64,000 bases of DNA. Origin: HXMU1420-2 sp034670145 (lineage in GTDB: Bacteria; Pseudomonadota; Alphaproteobacteria; Rhodobacterales; Rhodobacteraceae). Every line of letters begins with the position of its first letter. The first letter of the stretch is position 1. The stretch is taken from NCBI GenBank assembly GCA_034670145.1, contig JAXMOA010000004.1, forward strand, positions 186,001-250,000. The letters are read 5' to 3'. This document shows positions 42,685 to 52,016 of the stretch, piece by piece. Under the pieces are notes generated by a model. It did no database searches. It was not told where the DNA came from and saw only the letters and a program-made list of their open reading frames with translations. Made by a program: the position numbers and the translations under genes.

Positions 42685-44271
42685 ATGAAACGTTTCGCTG
42701 ACCTTTGCGCCGTACTTGAAACGGCCAAAGCTCGCACAATCAAATTGTCCGCACTATCGGCCTATTTCAATCAGGCTGATGAAATGGACCGCCTATGGGC
42801 CATCACGTGTTTCCTTGACCGTGGCCCTAGCCGCATAGTCACACAATCACAGCTTCGCGACTGGGCCATCCAGACCGCCAGCATCCCCCTCTGGCTGTTT
42901 GAGGAGAGCAATCGTTTCGTCGGCGATGTCAAAGAAACATGTGCACTCATCTTACCCCCACCAGCCGACCCGTCTGACCACAACCTCAGTCACTGGATCA
43001 CCCAAATCACTCTCGCCAGAGGTCAAGAGAATACCGCCCGCCAAACGCTCATACTGACGGCTTGGAAACAACTCGAAACAAGCGAAAGGCTCTTATTCAA
43101 CAATCTGCTCACCGGCAGCTTTCACGCCAAGCTCAGCCAGCATTTGCTGACGCAAGCCTTGTCCCAGGTCACCGGACAGAATGCAGCTGAACTGGCCTAT
43201 CGTTTGTCGAGCAACTGGACGCCCCACACAACCAATTGGCACAACCTGATTTTTTCCGACAACCCCGCAGCCAACCGCGCGCGACCCTACCCGACCGGCC
43301 AGACGGCGCCCCGTCTGGACAGGTCACCCGCGTCCTTGGGTGCGCCGACCAAATGGCACGCTGAATGGAAATGGGACGGCGTCGCCAGCCAGCTTATCTT
43401 GCGTGCGCGGCAGCATGTCATTTGGTCCAACGAACAGACCTTGCTAACCGACACATTCCCGGAATTGGCCCGCGCGCTTGATTTCCTGCCGGACGGCACC
43501 GTTATCGACGGCGAAATCCTGGCATGGGATGGCACTCACCCGCTGCCATTCAGCGCCCTGCAAAAACGGATCGGGCGCAAGAGCATCCCCAAATCCCTCC
43601 AGCGCGACATTCCGGTCGTGATGCTGGCCTCTGACCTCTTGGAATACGACCATCAGGATCAGCGCGATTGCCCCTTCCAGAAACGACGCAGCACACTGAC
43701 CCAGATGCTCGCCCCTTTACCGCCCGAATGCCCCATTCGCCTCGCTCCACAGATCCCGTTTCGCGATTGGAACGAGCTGACCCAAATCCACAAAAAATCC
43801 CGCGCGCATCATGCCCAAGGCATATTGCTGAACCGCCTTGCTCAAAACCCAACGCCCAGGGAATCCCCCGACCGCTGGCTTTGGCCACAGGATCCGCTCC
43901 GCATCGACGCCGTTTTGATCTATGCGCAGGCCGGGCGTCGCGGGCCGCAGATCAGCGAACTCACCTGCGCAGTCTGGTCTGGTAACAACCTTGTGCCGCT
44001 GACCCGCGCGACTTCTGCCCTCAGCGACGCGGAAACAAGCGAACTCACCGCCTGGGTGCGCAAGAATACCCAGCAACGATTTGGCCCGGTCCGCCAAGTC
44101 CCCCCCGAACAGGTGTTCGAAATCACATTCGACAACATTCACACCAGCCCCCGCCACAAATCCGGGCTCGCCCTGCTCTCGCCCCGCATCACCCGTTGGC
44201 ACAAAGGAAAACCACCCCAACATGCAGCCACGCTCGCTCACCTGACCGGGATGTTGCCCCCCTCGGGCTAA
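42685..44271 (+). CDS. ATP-dependent DNA ligase (cisplatin damage response type)
   Basis: 528 residues. The nucleotidyl-lysine motif is KWDG with Lys229, further motifs are DGEILAWDG and the OB-fold region (VFEITFDNIHTSPRHKSGLALLSPRITRWHKGK). The N-terminal 200 residues are the ligase DNA-binding domain. This is the class found with an MBL exonuclease and linked to DNA crosslink damage tolerance. The 5' part is more A/T-rich than neighbouring genes. NAD-dependent LigA is expected elsewhere as the replicative ligase. Confidence 0.94.
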   Translation: MKRFADLCAVLETAKARTIKLSALSAYFNQADEMDRLWAITCFLDRGPSRIVTQSQLRDWAIQTASIPLWLFEESNRFVGDVKETCALILPPPADPSDHNLSHWITQITLARGQENTARQTLILTAWKQLETSERLLFNNLLTGSFHAKLSQHLLTQALSQVTGQNAAELAYRLSSNWTPHTTNWHNLIFSDNPAANRARPYPTGQTAPRLDRSPASLGAPTKWHAEWKWDGVASQLILRARQHVIWSNEQTLLTDTFPELARALDFLPDGTVIDGEILAWDGTHPLPFSALQKRIGRKSIPKSLQRDIPVVMLASDLLEYDHQDQRDCPFQKRRSTLTQMLAPLPPECPIRLAPQIPFRDWNELTQIHKKSRAHHAQGILLNRLAQNPTPRESPDRWLWPQDPLRIDAVLIYAQAGRRGPQISELTCAVWSGNNLVPLTRATSALSDAETSELTAWVRKNTQQRFGPVRQVPPEQVFEITFDNIHTSPRHKSGLALLSPRITRWHKGKPPQHAATLAHLTGMLPPSG

Positions 44272-44374
44272 CCTGCCACCTCCCATTCAACAAAACCCGG
44301 CAAACAGCACCCCGCCTTGTGATCCCCCCGGGACAGCACTAAATGTTTCCGGATACAGCTTTTGAGGAGCCGCA

Positions 44375-46195
44375 ATGCGCCACCTGCCCTTTCCCGTCCG
44401 CGATGCAACTGCCGACACCGGCGCCACCCCAATGGGCAACCTGCCAGAATGGGACCTGAGCGACCTTTACTCATCCCAGGACGCCCCCGAGCTGACCCGG
44501 GACCTGGACTGGCTCGAAACGGAATGTGCCGATTTCGCCACCGCTTACGAAGGGCAACTCGCCACTCTGGATGCCCAGGGCCTGCTCGACTGCGTCCTGC
44601 GCAACGAAAAGATCAGCGAAATCGCCGGGCGTATCATGTCCTATGCCGGCTTGCGCTATTATCAGCAAACCACCGATGCCGATCGCGCCAAGTTCCTTTC
44701 CGATTGCCAGGAAAAAGTCACCAACTTCACCACCCCGCTGGTGTTCTTCACCCTTGAACTCAACCGGATCGATGACACCGTGCTCAACGGCCATCTTGCC
44801 GCAAACGCGCAGCTCGCCCGTTACAGCAGCGTTTTCCGCCGCATCCGGGCCATGAAACCCCACCAGCTCAGCGATGAGCTTGAAAAATTCCTGCACGATC
44901 TGGGCGTGGTCGGGGATGCCTGGGAAAAGCTGTTCGATGAAACCATCGCCGGGCTCGAATTTACCGTCGACGGCACCACACGTGGCATCGAAGGCACCCT
45001 GAACCTGCTCACAGAGCAAGACCGCGCCACCCGCGAGGCCGCCGCCCGGGAACTGGCCACAGTCTTTGGCGAAAACATCAAGATCTTTGCCCGTGTCCAT
45101 AACACGCAGGCCAAGGAAAAAGAGGTCCTCGACCGTTGGCGCAACATGCCCAGCGCTCAGATGGGTCGCCACCTCAGCAATGACGTCGAACCCGAGGTCG
45201 TCGAGGCCCTGCGCGCTGCCGTCGTCGCAGCCTATCCCCAACTCAGCCATCGGTATTACGAGCTCAAGCGCAAATGGATGGGCCTGGACCGTATGGAGGT
45301 CTGGGACCGCAACGCGCCACTGCCAATGGAAGACACCCGCATCGTCGATTGGGCCACAGCCGAAGAAACCGTCATGTCCGCCTATGCCGCCTTCGACCCG
45401 CGCATGGCCGAAATCGCAGCGCCGTTCTTCTCGGATGGCTGGATCGACGCGGGTGTCAAACCCGGCAAGGCCCCCGGTGCCTTTGCCCATCCGACCGTGA
45501 CCACCGCACATCCCTACATCATGCTCAATTACCTGGGCAAACCCCGCGATGTCATGACCCTGGCCCACGAATTGGGGCACGGCGTGCATCAGGTCCTGGC
45601 CGCCGGTCAGGGCGAAATGCTGTCGTCCACGCCTTTGACCCTGGCCGAAACCGCCAGCGTATTTGGCGAGATGTTGACCTTCCGCAAAATGCTGGACAAC
45701 ACCACTGACCCGGCAACGCGCAAAGTCCTGCTCGCCGGCAAAGTCGAAGACATGATCAACACCGTGGTCCGCCAGATCGCCTTCTACGACTTCGAGTGCA
45801 AGCTCCACGCCGCCCGCCGCGACGGCGAACTCACCCCCGAAGCCATCGGAGAGCTGTGGATGAGCGTTCAGGGCGAAAGCCTGGGACCCGCCTTTGACTT
45901 CATGGACGGCTATGAAAACTTCTGGGCCTATATCCCCCATTTCGTGCACTCGCCGTTTTACGTCTATGCCTATGCCTTTGGCGATGGTCTGGTGAACGCG
46001 CTCTACTCGGTCTACGCCGAGGGCAAGGAAGGCTTCGAAGACCTCTATTTCGACATGCTCAAGGCAGGTGGCTCCATGCACCACAAAGAACTGCTCGCCC
46101 CTTTTGGCCTGGACGCCTCAGACCCTGAATTCTGGGCCAAAGGGCTCAGCATGATCTCTGGCTTCATTGACGAATTGGAAGCCATGGAGGCGTGA
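44375..46195 (+). CDS. pepF: M3 family oligoendopeptidase F
   Basis: 606 residues. Zinc metallopeptidase hydrolysing 7-17 residue peptides in the cytosol. Active site HELGH at residues 398-402 within LAHELGHGVHQVLAAGQGEM, with the downstream Glu in the helix ETASVFGEML. The ATG at 44375 has GAGGAG ten bases upstream; another in-frame ATG at 44432 is less likely. Its stop overlaps the GTG start of the GNAT gene. Confidence 0.95.
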   Translation: MRHLPFPVRDATADTGATPMGNLPEWDLSDLYSSQDAPELTRDLDWLETECADFATAYEGQLATLDAQGLLDCVLRNEKISEIAGRIMSYAGLRYYQQTTDADRAKFLSDCQEKVTNFTTPLVFFTLELNRIDDTVLNGHLAANAQLARYSSVFRRIRAMKPHQLSDELEKFLHDLGVVGDAWEKLFDETIAGLEFTVDGTTRGIEGTLNLLTEQDRATREAAARELATVFGENIKIFARVHNTQAKEKEVLDRWRNMPSAQMGRHLSNDVEPEVVEALRAAVVAAYPQLSHRYYELKRKWMGLDRMEVWDRNAPLPMEDTRIVDWATAEETVMSAYAAFDPRMAEIAAPFFSDGWIDAGVKPGKAPGAFAHPTVTTAHPYIMLNYLGKPRDVMTLAHELGHGVHQVLAAGQGEMLSSTPLTLAETASVFGEMLTFRKMLDNTTDPATRKVLLAGKVEDMINTVVRQIAFYDFECKLHAARRDGELTPEAIGELWMSVQGESLGPAFDFMDGYENFWAYIPHFVHSPFYVYAYAFGDGLVNALYSVYAEGKEGFEDLYFDMLKAGGSMHHKELLAPFGLDASDPEFWAKGLSMISGFIDELEAMEA

Positions 46196-46671
46196 ACTTA
46201 TCCCATCGTCCCATCCCGCCAGACCGGATGGATCTGGTCGCAAATGTCCAGGTCGCCCAGGGACAGCAGGTGTTTTCCGGCACCGTCCCCCAGGCGTTCG
46301 AGGCCAAAGAGGAAGATGTCGATTTCCACGGCATCTTCCTGAATGATCAGGCGGTGGGATTTTACAAGATTGACAGGCGCTATCAACGCAGCTTGCCAGA
46401 CCCGTTGCAGCCCCATGCCCCCCGCCTGGGGCTGCGCGCCTTCATGATCGACCAGCACCACCAGGGCCGCGGGATCGCGTCACATGCGGTTGGGCAAATG
46501 GCGCAATACCTGCCCCCTCGCTACCCCGGCTTCACCTCTGTGTGGCTGACCGTGAACCTGGCCAACCTTGCGGCGCAACGCTGCTACGTCAAAGGTGGCT
46601 TCCTGAACACGGGCGAACTCTATCATGGCGGAAAAGCCGGGGCGCAGACGGTCATGCGCCTGCCGCTTTAG
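46192..46671 (+). CDS. GNAT family N-acetyltransferase
   Basis: 159 residues. GNAT core: LRAFMIDQHHQGRGIASHAVGQMAQYLP (acetyl-CoA binding Q-x-x-G-x-G/A loop) and LTVNLANLAAQRCYVKGGFLNTGEL. The acceptor substrate is unknown. It begins with GTG overlapping the pepF stop (GTGA) with GGAGG one base before; an ATG at 46228 is the alternative. Probably cotranslated with pepF. Confidence 0.88.
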   Translation: MNLSHRPIPPDRMDLVANVQVAQGQQVFSGTVPQAFEAKEEDVDFHGIFLNDQAVGFYKIDRRYQRSLPDPLQPHAPRLGLRAFMIDQHHQGRGIASHAVGQMAQYLPPRYPGFTSVWLTVNLANLAAQRCYVKGGFLNTGELYHGGKAGAQTVMRLPL

Positions 46672-46744
46672 GCGGATATGCACGGAGATCCACGCATCAA
46701 GGCCACAGCCACTGTCCTTCCCTTGACCGGGAGGGGGTCATACC

Positions 46745-47101
46745 ATGCGCGTTCTTGAAAACATCCTGACGGATCGCGGCTCCAAATACGCCGTGTCAGG
46801 CGGGCCCTGCTCCTCAGAGCAAGAGGCCAAGGCCTTCATCAAGGCCCTGACACGCAAAAAGAAATTCGCAAAAGCGACCCACAACACCTGGGCCGTGATC
46901 ACCGCAGACGGCCCACTCAAGAACGACGACGGAGAAAGCGGCGCCGGCAATATCATCCTGCGTATGCTCGAACGCGAAGCGTTGAGCGATCATATCGTCG
47001 TGGTCACCCGCTGGTATGGCGGCAAACATCTGGGCGGGGACCGCTTTCGCCACGTCCAAACCGCCGTGCGCGCCTATCTGGAGTCTCAGGATCAAACCTG
47101 A
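46745..47101 (+). CDS. IMPACT/YigZ-like UPF0029 family protein
   Basis: 118 residues, only the IMPACT-type N-terminal domain: KKKFAKATHNTWAVITADGPLKNDDGESGAGNIILRMLE and VVVTRWYGGKHLGGDRFRHVQTAVRAYLE. Full-length YigZ is about 200 residues, so this lacks the C-terminal ferredoxin-like domain; short forms occur in Rhodobacteraceae. A GGGAGGGG site precedes the ATG. The DDGE motif replaces the usual DDGEP(S/A)GTAG with DDGESGAG. Function not established; IMPACT relatives influence translation regulation. Confidence 0.85.
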   Translation: MRVLENILTDRGSKYAVSGGPCSSEQEAKAFIKALTRKKKFAKATHNTWAVITADGPLKNDDGESGAGNIILRMLEREALSDHIVVVTRWYGGKHLGGDRFRHVQTAVRAYLESQDQT

Positions 47102-47134
47102 CCGTTGATCGCCCCCGCCTTTGCGACACGGCTC

Positions 47135-47404
47135 TTACTTCAACTGGCTGTCCTTTGACCCACGCCGATTGATCCCGCCCCGCGTTCGAACGACCGCGTC
47201 ACGATCCTGCTGACACTCAATACATAGTTTGACACCAGGGCGCGCCAACCGGCGGGCTTCGGGGATAGGCTCCTCACATTCCGCGCAATGGCTCAGGCTC
47301 TCGCCCACAGGCTGTTTCACCCGGCGCATCCGTTCCAACTCGTCCGAAATTGACGCTTCAATCTGCTCGCTTACGGCCCCGTCCCGGGCCCATCCTCCGG
47401 CCAT
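47135..47404 (-). CDS. DksA/TraR family C4 zinc-finger protein
   Basis: 89 residues, the short TraR-like form. A helical N-terminus (EQIEASISDELERMRRV) precedes the C4 zinc finger: CAECEEPIPEARRLARPGVKLCIECQQD. Such proteins bind RNA polymerase in the secondary channel; phage and plasmid TraR act without ppGpp. The coiled coil of DksA is missing here, so only polymerase contact via the finger is expected. AAGGAGG six bases before ATG. Convergent with the IMPACT-like gene. Confidence 0.93.
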   Translation of the reverse strand: MAGGWARDGAVSEQIEASISDELERMRRVKQPVGESLSHCAECEEPIPEARRLARPGVKLCIECQQDRDAVVRTRGGINRRGSKDSQLK

Positions 47405-47456
47405 GCAAACCTCCTTGTCGTCTATTCAAAACCCCGACCTGAAAACCCGGCAGCCA

Positions 47457-48431
47457 CTATAACTCCCGCGCCTGCGCGAACACACGATCCATCATCGCTT
47501 GCGTGCCCCGCGAAAACTCCAGAGGCACCGGATAATCTGCCCCTTCCCGCAACGCGCGCCCAAAGGCCTCGACCTGCAAGACATAGTGATTATCCGCCGG
47601 AAACCGCCAGCTCTCGACCTGCAATGCCGCCTTGTGCAACTCTACGCGCGCTTCGCCAAACACCCGCGCGTTGAACGGCGCAGACATGCGGATCACCCCC
47701 TTTTCCCCATGAAACAACATCTCCTGATAGGGATGCATCCGAATGCTCACATAGGCCGAATAGGTGAAATCAGGAAACACCGCCTCGATCCCGGCAAAGG
47801 CATCCACGCCATTGTCCCAGCGGATCCGCGATTGCACCGCCGCAGGCTCTTGCCCGACCACATAGCGCACCGCCCCGATCACATAGACGCCAATATCGCG
47901 CAGCGCACCGCCGCCTGTCTCTGGCTTGTTGCGGATATTGCCCACATCCGTGCGATTATCAAAGGTGAACCGCCCCTCGACATGCACCAACCGGCCAATC
48001 GCGCCCTCTTCGATCAAGCGTTTGACCAGATGCCACTGCGGATGATGCACAATCATAAAAGCCTCTGCCGCCAAAAGTCCGGTCTCATCCCGTTTGGCAA
48101 TCAGCGCATCATAATCCCCCGCCCGCATCGCCATGGGCTTTTCACACAACACAGGCTTGCCCGCTGCTAGGGCCTTCAGGCTCCACTCCACATGCAAGTG
48201 ATTGGGCAAAGGGATGTAAACCGCATCAATATCCGGATCTGCCAACAGCGCCTCATAGCTCTGATGCACCCGCAAACCGGGGGCAAAATCCTGAAACGCC
48301 TCACTTTTCTGCGCACTCGATGTGGCCAGCGCCGCCAACTCAGCCCCGTGCGCCGCATGGATCGCCGGACCCATGTGTTGACGCGCAAACTTGGCCGCGC
48401 CCAAAATACCCCATCTCACTGGCTTGCCCAT
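47457..48431 (-). CDS. Gfo/Idh/MocA family oxidoreductase
   Basis: 324 residues. An NAD(P)-binding N-terminus (VRWGILGAAKFARQHMGPAI) and a catalytic domain with EKPMAMRAGDYDAL (Lys of the EKP motif) and a C-terminal GGALRDIGVYVIGAVRYVVG segment. These enzymes oxidise or reduce sugars or inositol-like substrates, but the substrate is not evident. AGGAGA lies before the ATG. Divergent from the M19 dipeptidase gene with about 100 bases between. Confidence 0.93.
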   Translation of the reverse strand: MGKPVRWGILGAAKFARQHMGPAIHAAHGAELAALATSSAQKSEAFQDFAPGLRVHQSYEALLADPDIDAVYIPLPNHLHVEWSLKALAAGKPVLCEKPMAMRAGDYDALIAKRDETGLLAAEAFMIVHHPQWHLVKRLIEEGAIGRLVHVEGRFTFDNRTDVGNIRNKPETGGGALRDIGVYVIGAVRYVVGQEPAAVQSRIRWDNGVDAFAGIEAVFPDFTYSAYVSIRMHPYQEMLFHGEKGVIRMSAPFNARVFGEARVELHKAALQVESWRFPADNHYVLQVEAFGRALREGADYPVPLEFSRGTQAMMDRVFAQAREL

Positions 48432-48533
48432 ATGCGTCTCCTGCGTTGCGCTGCCCGTTCCGCCGGGTCAGGCTTTGACCTCATCCCGGCAAAGGATAAG
48501 ACGCAAGGGCAGCCAAAGCAAACGGAGGACATC

Positions 48534-49709
48534 ATGCGCAGATTGGGAAAATGGTTGGGACGGCTTTTGGTGCTGGTCGCAATTGGACTGGCCGCCTTCC
48601 TGTGGTTCGCCCCCGGAATAGCCGACCGCATGATGAACCCTGTCGAAGACCTGGGCCCCTATCCGATCTCGGATCAGGCCCAAACCCTGCACAGCGACAT
48701 GATCGTCGGTGACTGGCACGCCGATACGATGCTCTGGACCCGCGACATCAACAAACGCAATACCCGCGGCCATGTCGACCTGCCCCGCCTGACCGAAGGC
48801 GGCGTCGGCCTCCAGGTCTTTACCGCCGTCACCAAAAGCCCCTCGGGCCTGAACTATGACGCAAACTCCGGCGAAAGCTGGGACGACATCACCACCCTCA
48901 GCATCGCCCAACTCTGGCCCCCGCGCACCTGGACCAGCCTGTTGGAACGCGCCCTCTATCAGGCCGAAAAACTGCACGAGGCCGCTGCCGACAGCCAGGG
49001 CCGTCTGCGCATCATCCGCACCCGCGCCGACCTGGACGCACTGCTGGCAGAGCGCGCACAGGGCGGCACCGTAATCGGCGGCCTGCTGGGCATCGAAGGC
49101 GCCCACCCGCTCGAACTCAAGATCGAAAATCTGGAAACACTGGAACAGGCCGGGCATCGCGTCATCGGGCTTCAGCATTTCTTTGACAACGGGCTTGGCG
49201 GCTCGCTCCACGGGCTATCGGGCGCCGGGCTGACCCCGTTCGGGCGCGAAGTGGTCACCAGTATCCAGTCGCGCAACCTGGTGCTGGACCTGGCCCACTC
49301 CAGCCCGCAAGTGGCCTGGGATGTGATCGAACTCACCGACATGCCACTTATCGTCAGCCATACTGGCCTGCACAGCTTTTGCCCGGTCAAACGCAACTTT
49401 CCCGATGACCTGATGATCGCCATCGCCCAAACCGGTGGCGTGATCGGCATCGGCTACTGGGACGAGGTCGCCTGTGGCGATGTCACCCCCAAGGGCATCG
49501 CCGCCATGATCAAGGCCGCCGTCGAGGTGCTGGGCGAAGATCACGTCTCTCTCGGGTCTGACTATGACGGGACCGTGCGGACCGGTTTTGATACATCCGG
49601 CCTGCCCGCGCTCACCTCGGCCCTGCTCGACGCCGGTCTGACCGAGCAACAAATCCGCAAGGTCATGGGCGAAAACATGATCCGTGTCCTGCGCGACCGG
49701 CTGGGCTAA
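48534..49709 (+). CDS. M19 membrane dipeptidase
   Basis: 391 residues. An N-terminal membrane anchor/signal (GKWLGRLLVLVAIGLAAFLWF) precedes the amidohydrolase domain: GDWHADTM gives the first zinc ligands His62 and Asp64; GIEGAHPLE, GLQHFFDNGLGGS and GSDYDG follow. Hydrolyses dipeptides in the periplasm, including beta-lactam-like substrates in mammalian renal dipeptidase. A strong CGGAGGACATC site precedes the ATG at 48534; the long frame upstream is a shadow of the oxidoreductase. Confidence 0.94.
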   Translation: MRRLGKWLGRLLVLVAIGLAAFLWFAPGIADRMMNPVEDLGPYPISDQAQTLHSDMIVGDWHADTMLWTRDINKRNTRGHVDLPRLTEGGVGLQVFTAVTKSPSGLNYDANSGESWDDITTLSIAQLWPPRTWTSLLERALYQAEKLHEAAADSQGRLRIIRTRADLDALLAERAQGGTVIGGLLGIEGAHPLELKIENLETLEQAGHRVIGLQHFFDNGLGGSLHGLSGAGLTPFGREVVTSIQSRNLVLDLAHSSPQVAWDVIELTDMPLIVSHTGLHSFCPVKRNFPDDLMIAIAQTGGVIGIGYWDEVACGDVTPKGIAAMIKAAVEVLGEDHVSLGSDYDGTVRTGFDTSGLPALTSALLDAGLTEQQIRKVMGENMIRVLRDRLG

Positions 49710-49784
49710 GGCCCCTGCCCAAGACGCGCCGGACCCCGATTTTTTCGGTCGCGGCGCGCCCCTCCACCCTGTAAGGCTGACCGG

Positions 49785-50900
49785 ATGACAACATCCGAGT
49801 ACGAAATCTTCCTGATCGTCGCCCCGGGCCTCGAACCCATCCTCGCAGACGAAGCCCGCTCCGCTGGCTTTGACGTTCAGGGCACCCTGCCCGGTGGCGT
49901 CACCCTGCGCGGCGATTGGGACGAGGTGCAGCGCGCCAATCTCTGCCTGCGCGGCGCAACCCGTGTGCTGGTGCGCCTGGGCAGCTTCCCGGTGTTTCAC
50001 CTCGCCCAACTCGACAAACGCGCCCATAAATTCCCCTGGGCCGACACCTTGCGGCCTGACCTGCCCCTCCGGGTCGAGGTCACCTGCCGCAAATCCAAAA
50101 TCTACCACGCCGGGGCCGCCAGCGAACGCATCGAACGCGCCATTTCCGAAACAACCGGCATCCAGATCAACGCCAAGGCCGCCCAGGTGCTAAAGGTCCG
50201 CATCGAGGACAACCTCTGCACCATCAGCCTGGACACCTCTGGAGATAGCCTCCATCGGCGCGGCATGAAACTGGCCACCGGCAAGGCCCCGATGCGCGAA
50301 ACCCTCGCCGCCCTGTTTCTGCGCGCTTGCGGATATGACGGCAGCGAACCCGTGCTCGACCCGATGTGCGGATCGGGCACCTTTGTCATCGAGGCTGCCG
50401 AAATCGCCGCGCAGCTGCAACCGGGTCGCGCACGCAGCTTTGCATTTGAACAATTTGCCCAATTCGACCCAGCTGCCTGGGAACAGATGCGCCAAAACGC
50501 AACAACGCCGCGCGCCACCGACCAACGCTTTTTCGGCTCTGACCGCGACGCCGGGGCCATCGCCAACAGCACCGCCAATGCCGAACGGGCCGGCGTTGCC
50601 GATCTCACCACATTCCGCCATGCCTCGGTCAGCGACCTGAGGCGGCCAGACACCCCACCGGGGCTGGTGATCGTCAATCCGCCCTACGGCGGCCGGATCG
50701 GCAACAAAAAACTGCTCTATGCGCTGTATGGATCACTCGGCCAGGTGCTGCGTCAACGGTTCTCGGGCTGGCGCGTCGGTGTCGTCACAAATGAACCGGG
50801 CCTGGCCGCCGCAACCAGCCTGCCCCTGACCCCGGCAGGCCCGCCCATCGACCACGGCGGGCTCAAAATCCGCCTCCACCAAAGCAAAACGCTGCCTTAA
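49785..50900 (+). CDS. THUMP-domain class I SAM-dependent RNA methyltransferase
   Basis: 371 residues. An N-terminal THUMP-like RNA-binding domain (IFLIVAPGLEPILADEARSAGFDVQGTLPGGVTLRGD) is followed by a Rossmann methyltransferase with DPMCGSGTFVIEAAEIAA and the adenine-N6/guanine-N2 motif NPPYGGRIGNKKLLY. This matches the N-terminal half of RlmL (23S rRNA m2G2445), without the RlmK half. Target base probably in 23S rRNA. Convergent with rpoH. Confidence 0.92.
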   Translation: MTTSEYEIFLIVAPGLEPILADEARSAGFDVQGTLPGGVTLRGDWDEVQRANLCLRGATRVLVRLGSFPVFHLAQLDKRAHKFPWADTLRPDLPLRVEVTCRKSKIYHAGAASERIERAISETTGIQINAKAAQVLKVRIEDNLCTISLDTSGDSLHRRGMKLATGKAPMRETLAALFLRACGYDGSEPVLDPMCGSGTFVIEAAEIAAQLQPGRARSFAFEQFAQFDPAAWEQMRQNATTPRATDQRFFGSDRDAGAIANSTANAERAGVADLTTFRHASVSDLRRPDTPPGLVIVNPPYGGRIGNKKLLYALYGSLGQVLRQRFSGWRVGVVTNEPGLAAATSLPLTPAGPPIDHGGLKIRLHQSKTLP

Positions 50901-50955
50901 GGGGGCAGCGCGCTGGCAAACCTGCGGTTCACCTCATGCATGGATCTGAACGGCG

Positions 50956-50974
50956 GCCCGCCATAAGGGCGGGC
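50956..50974. terminator. hairpin between convergent methyltransferase and rpoH
   Basis: GCCCGCC (50956-50962) pairs with GGCGGGC (50968-50974) around ATAAG. Lies in the 80-base gap between convergent stops; no T-run on either strand, so termination could need Rho. Confidence 0.45.
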
Positions 50975-50980
50975 GAATGA

Positions 50981-51877
50981 TCAGGCTGCGGGCAACATGC
51001 CTTTTTCCCGCGCCAGATCCCGCATTTTCTTTTGCAGCTTCTCAAACGCACGCACCTCGATCTGGCGGATACGTTCGCGGCTGACATCATACTGCGTGCT
51101 CAACTGCTCCAGCGTCACCGGCTGCTCGGACAAACGACGCTGAGTCAGAATGTCCTTTTCGCGGTCATTCAACACATCCAGCGCTGCCGCCAGCAATTCA
51201 CGCCGCGCCAACAGTTCGTCCCGCGCTTCGTAATCCGCCGCCTGATCGGCATCCTCGTCTTCCAGCCAATCCTGCCACTGCATAGAGCTGTCGCCCTCAG
51301 TGCCAACCATCGCGTTCAGCGACGCATCCCCGCCCGACAAACGGCGGTTCATGCTGATGACTTCTTTTTCCGTCACGCCCAGATCGGTCGCAATCCGCTT
51401 CACCTTGTCCGGGTGCAGATCGCCCTCTTCCAGGGCGCCAATCCGGGCTTTCGCCTTGCGCAGATTGAAAAACAGCTTTTTCTGAGCCGATGTCGTCCCC
51501 AGTTTCACCAGCGACCAGCTGCGCAGGATGTATTCCTGAATGCTGGCGCGGATCCACCACATCGCATAGGTCGCCAACCGGAAACCCTTTTCCGGATCAA
51601 ACCGTTTGACCGCCTGCATCAGGCCCACATTCGCCTCCGAGATCACCTCGGCCTGCGGCAGACCATAGCCGCGGTACCCCATCGCTATCTTCGCCGCGAG
51701 GCGCAAATGCGAGGTTACCATCTGATGCGCGGCCTGCGTGTCCTGGTCTTCGACCCAGCGCTTGGCCAGCATATATTCCTGTTCCGGCTCCAGCAGCGGG
51801 AACTTGCGAATCTCCTGCATATACCGATTCAGCCCGCCTTCGGGTGTCGGTGCAGGTAGGTTTGCATAATTTGCCAT
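50981..51877 (-). CDS. rpoH: RNA polymerase sigma factor RpoH (sigma-32)
   Basis: 298 residues. Heat-shock sigma factor. Region 2 reads MVTSHLRLAAKIAMGYRGYGLPQAEVISEANVGLMQAVKRFDPEKGFRLATYAMWWIRASIQEYIL. The RpoH box QKKLFFNLR at residues 132-140 is diagnostic, and the region 4.2 helix-turn-helix reads LEQLSTQYDVSRERIRQIEVRAFEKLQ. GAGGGG lies before the ATG. The sequence just upstream carries a sigma-32-like promoter (51912-51942), suggesting autoregulation. Many Rhodobacteraceae have a second rpoH. Confidence 0.97.
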   Translation of the reverse strand: MANYANLPAPTPEGGLNRYMQEIRKFPLLEPEQEYMLAKRWVEDQDTQAAHQMVTSHLRLAAKIAMGYRGYGLPQAEVISEANVGLMQAVKRFDPEKGFRLATYAMWWIRASIQEYILRSWSLVKLGTTSAQKKLFFNLRKAKARIGALEEGDLHPDKVKRIATDLGVTEKEVISMNRRLSGGDASLNAMVGTEGDSSMQWQDWLEDEDADQAADYEARDELLARRELLAAALDVLNDREKDILTQRRLSEQPVTLEQLSTQYDVSRERIRQIEVRAFEKLQKKMRDLAREKGMLPAA

Positions 51878-51911
51878 GGATTGCCCCTCTGAATGTTTAT
51901 ATGCTTAACAT

Positions 51912-51942
51912 CGATATGGGGAGCCCATCCCACCCATTCAAG
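51912..51942 (-). promoter_or_regulatory. sigma-32-like promoter upstream of rpoH
   Basis: On the minus strand CTTGAA (51942-51937) is separated by 16 bases from CCCATATCG (51920-51912), close to the alphaproteobacterial sigma-32 consensus (CTTGAA, then a C-rich CCCATNT/CYTAT -10). The predicted start site would be about 30 bases upstream of the rpoH ATG. Not experimentally tested here. Confidence 0.55.
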
Positions 51943-52016
51943 ATGCCTGCGCCAGATATCGGATCTCTTCGCAAAAATTTAAGGTTCGTTACCATCCGCT
52001 CACGCCCATGTGCGCT

